Below, one piece after another: positions 55,169-63,824 of a DNA stretch of 64,000 nucleotides. Both the position numbers and the translations under genes were made by a program. Origin of the DNA: Streptomyces sp. Je 1-332 (lineage in GTDB: Bacteria > Actinomycetota > Actinomycetes > Streptomycetales > Streptomycetaceae); the NCBI RefSeq assembly GCF_040730185.1, contig NZ_CP160402.1, positions 6,138,001 to 6,202,000 of the forward strand, given 5' to 3'. The notes under the pieces are model-generated. The model did no database searches, was not told the DNA's origin, and saw only the letters and a program-made list of their open reading frames with translations. Position 1 is the first letter of the stretch, and each line of letters opens with the position of its first letter.

Positions 55169-56757
55169 CCGGGGACCACCAGACGCTCGCGCTGCTGTTG
55201 TTCGGCGTGTTCGTGGCCGTCACGCTCGCCATCACGACGTGGGTGAGCCGCAACCGACACGGCTCGGCCGAGGAGTTCTACGCGGGCGGACGCCTCTTCT
55301 CGCCCATGGAGAATGGATTCGCCATCGCGGGCGACTACATGTCGGCCGCCTCCTTCCTCGGCATCTCCGGACTGATCGCCCTCTTCGGGTACGACGGGCT
55401 GCTCTACTCGGTGGGCTTCCTCGTCGCCTGGCTCGTCGTGCTGTTCCTGGTGGCCGAACTGGTGCGCAACTGCGGGCGGTTCACGCTCGCCGATGTCGTC
55501 GCCGCCCGGATGAGGGAGCGACCCGTGCGCATCGCGGCGGGAACTTCTTCGGTGACCGTGTCCGTTCTCTACCTGGTGGCGCAGATGGTGGGGGCGGGCT
55601 CACTGGTGGCGCTGCTACTCGGCGGGACGAGCGGGGCGGCGCAGGCCTGGACGGTGATCGGTGTCGGCGCGCTCATGGTCATCTATGTGTCGATGGGAGG
55701 GATGCGGGCCACCACCTGGATCCAGATCGTCAAGGCGGTCCTGCTGATGTGCGGCGCGATCGCGCTGACCGTGCTCGTTCTGGTGCGTTTCCACGGCGAC
55801 TTCGACCAGTTGCTGCGGACCGCGGCCGACCGCAGCGGACACGGCAGCCAGTTCCTCGCCCCGGGCTTGAAGTACGGCGGTGACTGGACCTCGCGCCTGG
55901 ACTTCATCAGCCTCGGGCTCGCGCTCGTCCTCGGCACGGCCGGGCTTCCACACATCCTCTCCCGCTTCTACACGGTGCCGACCGCGCGAGCCGCCCGCCG
56001 CTCCGTCGTCTGGTCCATCGGTCTCATCGGCAGCTTCTATCTGATGACGATCGTGCTCGGATTCGGTGCCGCCGCGATCGTGGGCTCCGATGCCGTGCGG
56101 GGGTCGAATGCCGCGGGCAACACGGCAGTTCCGCTGCTCGCCCTCGATCTGGGAGGCGGTGCGGACTCCACTGGCGGAACGGTTCTCTTCGCGATCGTCG
56201 CCGCGATCGCCTTCGCCACGATCCTCGCCGTCGTCGCCGGGATCACGCTCGCCTCCTCGGCGTCCGTGGCCCACGACCTGTACGCGTCGCTGCGGCGCAA
56301 GCACGCGAAGCCGCGCAGCGAGGTGGCGGTGGCGCGCCTCGCGGCTGCCGGGATCGGGGTGGTCGCGATCGCCCTGGGGCTGCTCGCCCGCGATCTCAAC
56401 GTGGCGTTTCTGGTCGGTCTCGCCTTCGCGGTCGCCGCGTCCGCGAATCTGCCCGTGCTGCTCTACTCGCTGTTCTGGCGGAACTTCACCACGCGGGGAG
56501 CTGTCTGGTCGGTCTACGGCGGCCTGCTGCCCTCCCTGGTGCTCGTGATGCTGTCACCGGTGGTCTCCGGAGGGCCGAACTCCCTCTTCCCGGAGGTGGA
56601 CTTCCAGTACTTTCCGCTGGAGAACCCCGGGCTCGTCTCCATCCCGCTGGGCTTCCTCGCCGGATGGCTCGGCACCGTCACATCACCGGAGCCCGCGGAC
56701 GAGGCCAAACACGCGGAGACCGAGGTGCGGTCGCTCACCGGGGCGGGAGCGGCGTAA
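55165..56757 (+). CDS. sodium/solute symporter (ActP/MctP-like)
   Basis: A 530-residue SSS-family transporter with about 13 transmembrane helices, probably taking up acetate, pyruvate or another monocarboxylate with Na+ or H+. Family landmarks: EFYAGGRLFSPMENGFAIAG followed by DYMSAASFLGISGLIALFGY, VSMGGMRATTWIQIVKAVLL, and GTAGLPHILSRFYTVPTARA. Translationally coupled to the DUF485 gene. It faces a CitB/CitA-like two-component system convergently, which may control it. Confidence 0.92.
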   Translation: MTGDHQTLALLLFGVFVAVTLAITTWVSRNRHGSAEEFYAGGRLFSPMENGFAIAGDYMSAASFLGISGLIALFGYDGLLYSVGFLVAWLVVLFLVAELVRNCGRFTLADVVAARMRERPVRIAAGTSSVTVSVLYLVAQMVGAGSLVALLLGGTSGAAQAWTVIGVGALMVIYVSMGGMRATTWIQIVKAVLLMCGAIALTVLVLVRFHGDFDQLLRTAADRSGHGSQFLAPGLKYGGDWTSRLDFISLGLALVLGTAGLPHILSRFYTVPTARAARRSVVWSIGLIGSFYLMTIVLGFGAAAIVGSDAVRGSNAAGNTAVPLLALDLGGGADSTGGTVLFAIVAAIAFATILAVVAGITLASSASVAHDLYASLRRKHAKPRSEVAVARLAAAGIGVVAIALGLLARDLNVAFLVGLAFAVAASANLPVLLYSLFWRNFTTRGAVWSVYGGLLPSLVLVMLSPVVSGGPNSLFPEVDFQYFPLENPGLVSIPLGFLAGWLGTVTSPEPADEAKHAETEVRSLTGAGAA

Positions 56758-56799
56758 CTGCCCTCCACGGCTACGGTCAGGCCAGGCCCACGGCCACGG

Positions 56800-57480
56800 C
56801 TAGGACGCGCTCGACGCCCACTCGTAACGGTGCTCCGGGCGGCCCGTGTCGCCGTACTTGAGGCTGAGCCGGACCCGGCCCGAGCGCTCCAGGAGCTTCA
56901 GATAGCGCTGGGCCGTCTGGCGGCTCAGCCGGGTGCGGTCGGCCAACTCCTGGGCGGACAGCGGCCCTTCCGCGCCCATCAAGGCCCGGCGGACCAGCTC
57001 GGCCGTGGTGGGGGAGTGCCCTTTGGGCAGCTCGGGCGCGGGAGTTGCCGAAAGGGCGCCGAAGATGCGGTCGACCTCGGCCTGCTCAGCCTCGCCCCCG
57101 CCGTCCAGCGTGCGGCGCAAGGTGGCGTACGCGTCGAGCTTGGCGCGCAGTCCCGCGTAGGAGAACGGCTTGACCAGGTACTGCAGGGCCCCGTGGCGCA
57201 TCGCGGCCTGGACGGTTGCGACGTCACGCGCGGCGGTCACCATGATCACGTCCGTCTGGTGGCCCCGCTCACGCAACGTACGGACCACGGCGAGACCCGT
57301 CTCGTCCGGCAGATAGTGGTCGAGAAGCACCAGGTCGACGGGGAGCTCCTCGACGAACCGCAGCGCCTCCGCGGCGCTGTGGGCCTTCGCGGCCACCCGG
57401 AAGCCGGGGACCTTCGCCACGTAGGCGGCGTTGACGTCCGCGACCCGGACGTCGTCGTCCACGACGAGCACCTCGATCAT
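56800..57480 (-). CDS. CitB/DcuR-type response regulator
   Basis: A 226-residue regulator. The receiver has VLVVDDDVRVA, the phospho-acceptor Asp in LVLLDHYLPDETG, MVTAARD and the Lys in YLVKPFSYAGLRAK. The C-terminal domain has the HTH of the citrate/C4-dicarboxylate family (LSAQELADRTRLSRQTAQRY followed by LKLLERSGRV). ATG 57480 overlaps the kinase stop (57477-57480). Presumed partner of the kinase; likely controls the transport of an organic acid. Confidence 0.93.
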   Translation of the reverse strand: MIEVLVVDDDVRVADVNAAYVAKVPGFRVAAKAHSAAEALRFVEELPVDLVLLDHYLPDETGLAVVRTLRERGHQTDVIMVTAARDVATVQAAMRHGALQYLVKPFSYAGLRAKLDAYATLRRTLDGGGEAEQAEVDRIFGALSATPAPELPKGHSPTTAELVRRALMGAEGPLSAQELADRTRLSRQTAQRYLKLLERSGRVRLSLKYGDTGRPEHRYEWASSAS

Positions 57481-59141
57481 CGTGTCTCCTCCGTGGGCGT
57501 GGTGGCCAGTTCATCCGTGGGAGCCAGCTCGGGCTGAGTGAGTGCTTCGGGCAGGACGACCGTGAACTCGGCGCCCCCTTCGGGGGAGGCGTCGGCCCGG
57601 ACGCTGCCTCCCTGCCGCTCGGCGAGCCTGCGGACCAGGGCGAGCCCGATGCCACGCTTGCCGTGCGCCGGCGGTTCCTTGGTGGACCATCCCTCGGTGA
57701 AGATCGTCTCGCGTTGCTCGGGCGGTACGCCAGGGCCCGTGTCGCTCACCCGCAGGACGACGGCGCGTCCCTCGGTGCGCACATCGACCTCCACGCGCGC
57801 GTGGAGAGTGCCCGCCGCGGCGTCGAGCGCGTTGTCGACCAGATTGCCGAGGATGGTGACCAGGCCGCCCGGATCGATCAGCCGGTCGGGCAGCGCGGTG
57901 TCGTGCGGAACGGCGAGGACGACCCCGCGCTCCGCGGCGACCGTGGCCTTGCCCACCAGGAGCGCGGCAAGCAGTGGATCGCCGATCTTCTCCGTGATCT
58001 GCTCGGCGGTCACGCGGTGTGCACCCGCCACCTCGCCGACGAACTCCGCCGCCTCCTCGTACATCTCGAGTTCCAGGAGGCCGAGCAGTGTGTGCATGCG
58101 GTTGGCGTGTTCGTGGTCCTGGGCGCGCAGGGCGTCTATCAGGCCGCGGGTGGAGTCCAGCTCGCGGCCCAGTTGCTCCAGTTCGGTGCGGTCACGCAGG
58201 GTGGCGACGGCGCCCCCGTCGTCCGTGGGCATGCGGTTGGCGACCAGGACGCGCTGCCCGCGAACCGTCAGGAGGTCGGTGCCGGTGACCCGTCCGGCGA
58301 GCACGTCGGTCGTACGTCCCGGGCCGAGCGCGGTGTCGAGCGGTTGCCCGATGGCCTCCGCTCCGAGGCCGAGGAGGCGCTGGGCCTCGTCGTTGAGGAG
58401 GCGGACACGCCCGGCACGGTCCAGGGCCACCACGCCTTCGCGGATGCTGTGCAGCATGGCCTCGCGCTCCGCAAGAAGCGCCGAGATATCGGAGAAGGCC
58501 AGGTCACGGGTCTGCCGTTGCACCCTGCGTGAGATCAGATAGGCGGCGAGGGCGCCCACCGCGAGGGCTCCGCCGGCGTAGGCGAAGAGACCGGGGATGG
58601 CGTGGATCAGCCGGGCGCGGACACTGTCGTACTCGATGCCCACGGAGACGGCGCCCACGAGATCCCCGTCGAGGTCCCGCAGCGGCACCTTGCCGCGGGC
58701 CGAGCGGCCCAGGGTGCCGTCGTCGATCTCCATGACCTCGTCCCCGGCGAGTGCCTCGCTGGGGTCGGTCGAGACGACCTGGCCGATCGCGTCGCGGTCG
58801 GTGTGGGACCAGCGCACGCCGTCCTTGTTCATGATCACGACGTACTCGGCGCCGCTGGCGCGCCGGATCCGTTCGGCTTCCGTCTGCACGGGCCCGTCGA
58901 CGGTCGGCTTCGAGGAACGCAGGTCGTCGGCGATCTGTGGCTGGGCGGCCGTGGTCTGCGCGATGGCGAGCGCGCGGCGCATCGCCTGGTCGTCCAGCTG
59001 ATCGCCGAGCGGCGCGAGGAAGAGCCCCGTGGCGAGCACGGCGACTCCGGCGGCGATCGCCAGCTGCATCAGCAGGACCTGCGAGAAGACGCGCCGCGGC
59101 AGGCCGAGGCGGAGTCGTCGGGCAGGGGAGGTCGGGCTCAT
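57477..59141 (-). CDS. CitA/DcuS-type sensor histidine kinase
   Basis: A 554-residue kinase: N-terminal transmembrane helix (QVLLMQLAIAAGVAVLATGL), an extracytoplasmic PAS/sCache domain of about 130 residues (ASGAEYVVIMNKDGVRWSHT), a second helix (LFAYAGGALAVGALAAYLIS), a cytoplasmic PAS (SIREGVVALDRAGRVRLLND), and a SPOB_a-type dimerisation region with the phosphorylated His in RAQDHEHANRMHTLLGLLEL. The HATPase_c has ILGNLVDNALDAA, DTGPGVPPEQRETIF and KRGIGLALVRRLAERQGGSV. The architecture matches kinases sensing citrate or C4-dicarboxylates outside the cell. Confidence 0.93.
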   Translation of the reverse strand: MSPTSPARRLRLGLPRRVFSQVLLMQLAIAAGVAVLATGLFLAPLGDQLDDQAMRRALAIAQTTAAQPQIADDLRSSKPTVDGPVQTEAERIRRASGAEYVVIMNKDGVRWSHTDRDAIGQVVSTDPSEALAGDEVMEIDDGTLGRSARGKVPLRDLDGDLVGAVSVGIEYDSVRARLIHAIPGLFAYAGGALAVGALAAYLISRRVQRQTRDLAFSDISALLAEREAMLHSIREGVVALDRAGRVRLLNDEAQRLLGLGAEAIGQPLDTALGPGRTTDVLAGRVTGTDLLTVRGQRVLVANRMPTDDGGAVATLRDRTELEQLGRELDSTRGLIDALRAQDHEHANRMHTLLGLLELEMYEEAAEFVGEVAGAHRVTAEQITEKIGDPLLAALLVGKATVAAERGVVLAVPHDTALPDRLIDPGGLVTILGNLVDNALDAAAGTLHARVEVDVRTEGRAVVLRVSDTGPGVPPEQRETIFTEGWSTKEPPAHGKRGIGLALVRRLAERQGGSVRADASPEGGAEFTVVLPEALTQPELAPTDELATTPTEETR

Positions 59142-59169
59142 GTGTACGAACGGTACGGCGAGCGCGGGG

Positions 59170-60171
59170 CTACTCCGAAGTCACTGTGGCGGGGATCTCC
59201 TGTGCGGCCCCGTACGCGAGCGGCCGCACCGCCACGACATCCATGCGGGCCGGGGACGCCAGGGCCGCGCCGCAGCTCTCGGGCCGCGGCGGGGCCGAGG
59301 CCCCCTGCGCGACCGTCACGCGCCAGCGCCGTCCGTCGGTGTGGGCCACCGTCACGTCCCAGCGCGGGCCCCTGCCGTCCTGCGGGCCCCTGCCGTCCTG
59401 CGGGCCCGAGTCGTCGCGCGGGGCCGTCTCGTGCGCCTGGACGACGCTCAGGGTGCCTGCGACGGCCTCTCCCGCCGCAGTGCGCACCGCGAGCTCGGCG
59501 GCCTGGCCCGGGCGGTCCCACGCGGAACTCCCCCGGCAGCCTTCCGTGACCACGCGGCCCGTCCGCACCCCCTCGAGGATCTCCTTGACGGCGGCCTGAT
59601 CGGAGCGGCCGTACGCATAGCCGTACGGCAGGACGAGCAGCGTGGGGGAGAAGCGGTGGCCACCCAGATGAGTGACTTCCCAGGCGCCTTGTTCACCGGA
59701 TGTGGCGAGCTCGGCTGCGAGCGGCCTGCCCAGGAGCGCGCAGCAGCGGTCCCGCTTGCCGTTCGTGCAGACCAGGGCGAGCGGGGCGCCCGTGTGCGGG
59801 GTGCCGAATCCGCCGTGGTCGCCCGCGCCGAGAGCCGCGAAGTCGAGGTCGAGCAACTCCTGAGGCCGGTCCGTGACGTGGCCGCGCAGCCAGGTATTGC
59901 CGGGCACGGTGTGGGCCACATACACCCTCCGGCGTGCCGGGGGGTGGCTGTCGGCGTGGCGGCCGGGACGGCGGATGAGCGCGATGCGTACGCCCGTTCC
60001 CTCGGCGGTGGCCTCCAGGGCTCGGCCGACCTCTGGATCAAGGTGGCTCGAAGTAAGCGCCTTTGCGCCCCACGGACCCGGTTGTTCAAGGAGCAGCCAG
60101 GTCCTCGCGGTGGCCGCGGTCCCCGCGAGAGACTCGTCCAGATCCCGCGAAGCGGTGGCGCACGTACTCAC
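59170..60171 (-). CDS. sucrase/ferredoxin-like [2Fe-2S] protein
   Basis: A 333-residue protein with a thioredoxin-like fold of the Suc_Fer-like family. Putative cluster ligands are in LALVCTNGKRDRCCALLGRP and the following HLGGHRFSPTLLVLPYG. An N-terminal segment (TWLLLEQPGPWGAKALTSSH) is also typical. Two tandem Gly-Pro-Gln-Asp-Gly-Arg units in the C-terminal part come from an 18-bp DNA repeat near 59370-59400. GTG 60171 directly follows an iron-box-like sequence that contains its -10, so the gene is probably leaderless and iron-repressed. A ferric-siderophore reductase or iron-storage electron carrier is possible. Confidence 0.85.
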   Translation of the reverse strand: MSTCATASRDLDESLAGTAATARTWLLLEQPGPWGAKALTSSHLDPEVGRALEATAEGTGVRIALIRRPGRHADSHPPARRRVYVAHTVPGNTWLRGHVTDRPQELLDLDFAALGAGDHGGFGTPHTGAPLALVCTNGKRDRCCALLGRPLAAELATSGEQGAWEVTHLGGHRFSPTLLVLPYGYAYGRSDQAAVKEILEGVRTGRVVTEGCRGSSAWDRPGQAAELAVRTAAGEAVAGTLSVVQAHETAPRDDSGPQDGRGPQDGRGPRWDVTVAHTDGRRWRVTVAQGASAPPRPESCGAALASPARMDVVAVRPLAYGAAQEIPATVTSE

Positions 60172-60190
60172 AGAGGCGAGCCTAACCCGC
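60172..60190 (-). promoter_or_regulatory. candidate iron box (DmdR/IdeR operator) over a leaderless promoter
   Basis: The minus strand contains GGTTAGGCTCGCCT, matching the consensus TTAGGTTAGGCTCACCTAA at 13 of 19 positions, including 13 of the central 14. TAGGCT inside it ends 7 nt before the GTG start, so it is both operator and -10. Confidence 0.65.
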
Positions 60191-60207
60191 GTCGGGTCCG
60201 GGAAGAT

Positions 60208-61500
60208 TCAACCGGCGTCGGGCGCGGGGATCGGCTGGGGCGGACGCAGTCCGACGTACTGCCCGCTGGGGCGCATGCGCAGCGGGCGCTCCTCGTACTC
60301 CTCCAAGGCGTGCGCGATCCAGCCGGCCGTGCGCGCCACGGCGAAGATCGTCTCGCCCGCCTCGGCGGGCATCCCGGACGAGGCGGTCAGGACGGCAAGG
60401 GCCAGGTCGACGTTGGCGTGCAGATCCGTGTGACGGGCCGTGGTGGCCACCACGTCGCGGGCCGCCGCCAGAGCGGGGCCTGCCTTGGGGATCACCTCCA
60501 GGAGGGCGAACAGGGCCTCAGCTCGCGGGTCGTCGCCGGGGTAGAGCCGGTGGCCGAGGCCCGGGACGCGGCGGCCCGCGCGGAGTTCGTCGGCCACTAC
60601 GGGGGCGGCGCTGCCCCGGTCGAGTACGTCAAGGAGCATGCGGTGCGCGAGGCCGCTCGCCGCGCCGTGCAGGGGGCCTTCCAGGACGCCGAGGCCTGCC
60701 GACACCGCCGCGTACGGGTGGGCGCGGGCGGAGGCGGCGACGCGGACGGCGAGTGTCGACGCGGCGAGGTCGTGGTCGACGAGCAGGGCGAGCGCGGTGT
60801 CCAGGGCGTGCAGGGAGGCGTCGTGGGGCTGGTGGCCGCTGAGCCGTGCCCAGAGCTGATGGGCAAGGGGGCCGTCGTCCCGGTGGGCGCGGCCGACCGG
60901 GGGCAGCGCCGCCACGAGGGTGGGGATGAGGGTGCGTGCGGTGCCGATGACGGCTTCTTCGGAGAGATCGAAGCGGAGAGGGTCGGCTGCCGCGGCCGAG
61001 ATGGCGGCCACCCTCAGGCGGTCGGTCGGGCCGCTGTGGTCGGGCAGCGCGTTGACGGCGCGGCGTGCGGCGCCCGCGGACTCCTCGGGGGCGGTGAAGC
61101 GGATTCCGGGGCGCATGACGCCGGTCCACAGCCACTCGGCGACCTCTTCGTAGGAGTGCGCCAGGGACAGGTCCGTCGCGTCCACGCCGCGGTAGTAGTA
61201 GCGGTCCTTGTCGATGAGCGTGATGCGGGTGCGGACGGAGAGTTCGCCGCTCGCGGAGGTGGCTGCGGGTTCCCGGCGGTTCTTGCGGGCGAGCGACGCG
61301 ACCTCCTTGGCGTCGAAGGTGCTGCCTCGGGAGCCGGGGCCGCGGCGGCTGCTGAGCTGGCCGCGGCTCACGTAGGCGTACACGGTCTCCGGCTTGACGC
61401 CGAGCAGTTCGGCGGCTTCCCGGGTGCTGAGGCGTCGGCCTTCTCCCGGGGTGGCGGCCGGGGCGCCCTCTTGATCCGTCATGGGCATCACCGTATCCAT
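60208..61500 (-). CDS. citrate synthase-like protein with N-terminal HTH domain
   Basis: About 430 residues. An excisionase/MerR-type HTH is at the N-terminus (RLSTREAAELLGVKPETVYA, then YVSRGQLSSRRGPGSRGSTF). A citrate-synthase fold follows with the catalytic residues in LEGPLHGAAS (His), VPGLGHRLYPGDDP (His) and HANVDLALAVL (Asp). The start is uncertain: ATG 61500, GTG 61491 or ATG 61482, none with a good ribosome-binding site. Divergent from a second citrate synthase gene 91 bp away, with an AT-rich palindromic sequence between. The HTH suggests a self-regulating, DNA-binding enzyme. Confidence 0.88.
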   Translation of the reverse strand: MDTVMPMTDQEGAPAATPGEGRRLSTREAAELLGVKPETVYAYVSRGQLSSRRGPGSRGSTFDAKEVASLARKNRREPAATSASGELSVRTRITLIDKDRYYYRGVDATDLSLAHSYEEVAEWLWTGVMRPGIRFTAPEESAGAARRAVNALPDHSGPTDRLRVAAISAAAADPLRFDLSEEAVIGTARTLIPTLVAALPPVGRAHRDDGPLAHQLWARLSGHQPHDASLHALDTALALLVDHDLAASTLAVRVAASARAHPYAAVSAGLGVLEGPLHGAASGLAHRMLLDVLDRGSAAPVVADELRAGRRVPGLGHRLYPGDDPRAEALFALLEVIPKAGPALAAARDVVATTARHTDLHANVDLALAVLTASSGMPAEAGETIFAVARTAGWIAHALEEYEERPLRMRPSGQYVGLRPPQPIPAPDAG

Positions 61501-61511
61501 TGCGCTGGATG

Positions 61512-61530
61512 TTGATTCAATCAATATTGA
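61512..61530. promoter_or_regulatory. overlapping palindromes between divergent citrate synthase genes
   Basis: TTGATTCAATCAATATTGA contains two overlapping palindromes (TTGAT-N3-ATCAA and TCAATATTGA). It is the most AT-rich spot in this neighbourhood and sits between the two start codons: an operator candidate. Confidence 0.6.
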
Positions 61531-61590
61531 CAGAAAATGAGTCAAGCATGGACAGTCGAATCAAGTCCAGGGAGGAAGTCGAGGAAGAAC

Positions 61591-62766
61591 ATGCCGATCA
61601 ATGGCTCCACCACCAACCCCACCGCCCCCGTGGAGGTTCCCCGCGGGCTGGCGGGCGTCGTCGTGACCGAGACCCGGCTCGGCGACGTCAGGGGATACGA
61701 GGGCTTCTACCACTACCGCCAGTACTCGGCCGTCGAACTCGCGCAGACCCGCGGCTTCGAGGACGTCTGGCACCTGATGTTCCACGGTGAACTGCCGGAT
61801 GCCGGGCAGCGAGCCGCCTTCGCGGCGCAGACCGCGGCCTTGCGCCGGCTGCCCGACGAGGTGCGTGCCGCGCTGCCCGCCATAGCCCGCGCCAGCGCCC
61901 TGTCGGGACCGCTCTCCGGGCTGCGTACGGCCCTGTCGCTCTTCGGTGCGGCCAAGGGCTTCCGCCCGGTGTACGACATCGACGGTGACCGGCGCCGAGC
62001 TGACGCGCTCGCCGCGTCCGCTGTCGTGCCGACCCTGCTCACGGCGCTGTACCGGCTCGGTCAGGGGCTCGACCCCGTGGAGCCCCGCGACGACCTTTCG
62101 TACGCGGCCAACTACCTCTACATGCTGACGGGTTCGGAGCCGGACGCGGACCGTGCGCGGGCAATCGAGCAGTACTTGATCTCAACCATTGATCATGGGT
62201 TCAACGCGTCGACGTTCACGGCGAGGGTGATCACCTCGACGGGCGCGGATGTCGCGGCCTGCCTGGTGGGCGCCGTGGGTGCCCTCTCGGGCCCGCTGCA
62301 CGGCGGGGCGCCGAGCCGCGCCCTCGACACTCTGGATGCCATCGGCAGCCCCGATCGCATCGACGGCTGGATCCGCGAACGGGTGCTCGCGGGGGACCGC
62401 ATCATGGGCTTCGGCCACCCCGTGTACCGCACGGAGGACCCGCGTTCGCGCATGCTGCGGGGCATCGCGCAACAATTCGGCGGACCGATGGTGGAGTTCG
62501 CCGTCGAGACCGAGCGTCAGGTCGAGACGATCCTCGCCGAACTCAAGCCCGGCCGCGAGCTGCACACCAACGTGGAGTTCTACGCGGGCGTGGTCATGGA
62601 ACTGTGCGGCCTGCCACGCGAGATGTTCACGCCTACGTTCGCCGCGGCGAGGGTGGTGGGATGGGGGGCCAACATCCTGGAACAGGCGGAGGACTCGAAA
62701 ATCATCCGGCCTGCGGCGCGGTACGTGGGGCCGGCTGCGCCGGAGGAGGTTCCGGCGCTCGGCTGA
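61591..62766 (+). CDS. citrate synthase / methylcitrate synthase-like protein
   Basis: A 391-residue citrate synthase fold condensing oxaloacetate with an acyl-CoA. Landmarks: RGLAGVVVTETRLGDVRGYE, GALSGPLHGGAPSRAL (His), RIMGFGHPVYRTEDPRSRML (His), and HTNVEFYAGVVMEL, where the usual catalytic Asp (NVDF) is Glu. ATG 61591 has GAGGAAG upstream; longer in-frame starts lack one. Pairs with the HTH-containing paralogue encoded divergently. It may be a heteromeric or alternative citrate/2-methylcitrate synthase. Confidence 0.9.
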   Translation: MPINGSTTNPTAPVEVPRGLAGVVVTETRLGDVRGYEGFYHYRQYSAVELAQTRGFEDVWHLMFHGELPDAGQRAAFAAQTAALRRLPDEVRAALPAIARASALSGPLSGLRTALSLFGAAKGFRPVYDIDGDRRRADALAASAVVPTLLTALYRLGQGLDPVEPRDDLSYAANYLYMLTGSEPDADRARAIEQYLISTIDHGFNASTFTARVITSTGADVAACLVGAVGALSGPLHGGAPSRALDTLDAIGSPDRIDGWIRERVLAGDRIMGFGHPVYRTEDPRSRMLRGIAQQFGGPMVEFAVETERQVETILAELKPGRELHTNVEFYAGVVMELCGLPREMFTPTFAAARVVGWGANILEQAEDSKIIRPAARYVGPAAPEEVPALG

Positions 62767-62899
62767 GCGTGCTTCCGAAGAGGGTGCGTGCCTTCCGAGG
62801 AGGGGCGTGCCTCTGCGGCCGGGGAGGGCAGCGGTCAGCCACGCACAGGCCGAGAGAGCCGACCGAAGACCGATCAGGCTGACCCGACGTCAACCCGCC

Positions 62900-63136
62900 C
62901 TAGGCGTCGGGGATTTCTTCCTTGGCGCGGACCAGCGTCTCCCGGCTCACGATCACAATGCGTTCGTAGTCCGCTCGCGAGGCGTCGGGCGGAAGTTCCT
63001 TCTCGAGCGTCGCTGTTGCTTCTGTGCCGATGACAGCGAAGTTTCCGTCGCTGAGTTCGAATACATCCGGGCACGACTGTCCTGAGGCGCTGCCCCGCTG
63101 CTGCGGAGAGGCACCGATGCGGCGCACGATCTTCAA
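62900..63136 (-). CDS. small conserved hypothetical protein (78 aa)
   Basis: Starts at TTG 63136 (AGAGGA 8 nt upstream): MKIVRRIGASPQQRGSASGQ, then CPDVFELSDGNFAVIGTEAT and a C-terminal YERIVIVSRETLVRAKEEI. Soluble, no membrane helix. I recall this compact protein in many streptomycetes, often beside DUF6879-type genes, with no assigned role. Confidence 0.75.
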   Translation of the reverse strand: MKIVRRIGASPQQRGSASGQSCPDVFELSDGNFAVIGTEATATLEKELPPDASRADYERIVIVSRETLVRAKEEIPDA

Positions 63137-63269
63137 CGGGGTAGTCCTCTAGAGCGTTTGCGGGCGCGCGTCCCGGGGTAGGACGCGCGCGCCTACCCTA
63201 GGGACTGGTGATGCCCGAAACAAGCTGGGTCAACACGGCGTGTGGCGTCACCGGAATGACCAACTCCCG

Positions 63270-63824
63270 TTATTCGCATGGGGGTTCGCCGACCACCCAC
63301 CATTCATCTGTATCCGCTTCCTCCAGATCCCGGATCAGCTTGTCGACCATTCGGCCCAGGCGGGCTTCGTCGGAAGCGTCCAGCAGGCTGGCCCTGTGGG
63401 GCTGAGTCGCCTTCCAGTAACTGCGGAAGATGGGGTTCTGGCAGATCAGGCGCAGGTGTCCGTGCACCTCTTCCCAGGTGAAGTTGCCGACGCGCCAGAA
63501 CAGCAGTGCGTTGGTGTACACGGCGTTGGCGAACAGGTACTGACGGAGGGTCCGGGTATCGAGTGTCACGTCGAAGGTGTCCAGGACGGCCGCCAGGTCA
63601 GGGTCGTCCATCGCCTTGCTGAGCATGTCGAACTGCAGTCGCTGCTGCGCTATCAAGGTGGCGTTGTGCTGGTGCTCGGACTGTTCGGTGCACGCGGTAC
63701 GCAGCCGCAGCGTCCCGTGCTTGCGTTGCTGAGCGGTCAGGGCCGTCAGTGCCCCGACAGCGAGAGCAAGGCCCGCGGTCGCGACGGACCCCAACCTCCG
63801 TATCCCAGATTTCTGTGTGGCCAT
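63270..63824 (-). CDS. DUF6082-type membrane-anchored protein
   Basis: A 184-residue protein with an N-terminal transmembrane segment (SVATAGLALAVGALTALTAQ) and a helical soluble domain (QHNATLIAQQRLQFDMLSKA, YLFANAVYTNALLFWRVGNF, WEEVHGHLRLICQNPIFRSY, then WKATQ). These are DUF6082 family features. Function unknown; such genes are multi-copy in Streptomyces, commonly near small regulators. ATG 63824 has a G-rich stretch about 5 nt upstream. Confidence 0.82.
   Translation of the reverse strand: MATQKSGIRRLGSVATAGLALAVGALTALTAQQRKHGTLRLRTACTEQSEHQHNATLIAQQRLQFDMLSKAMDDPDLAAVLDTFDVTLDTRTLRQYLFANAVYTNALLFWRVGNFTWEEVHGHLRLICQNPIFRSYWKATQPHRASLLDASDEARLGRMVDKLIRDLEEADTDEWWVVGEPPCE

Noticed and set aside
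59029..61515. 828-codon frame opposite the sucrase/ferredoxin and citrate synthase genes
   Set aside because: Covers several real minus-strand genes and has no motifs.
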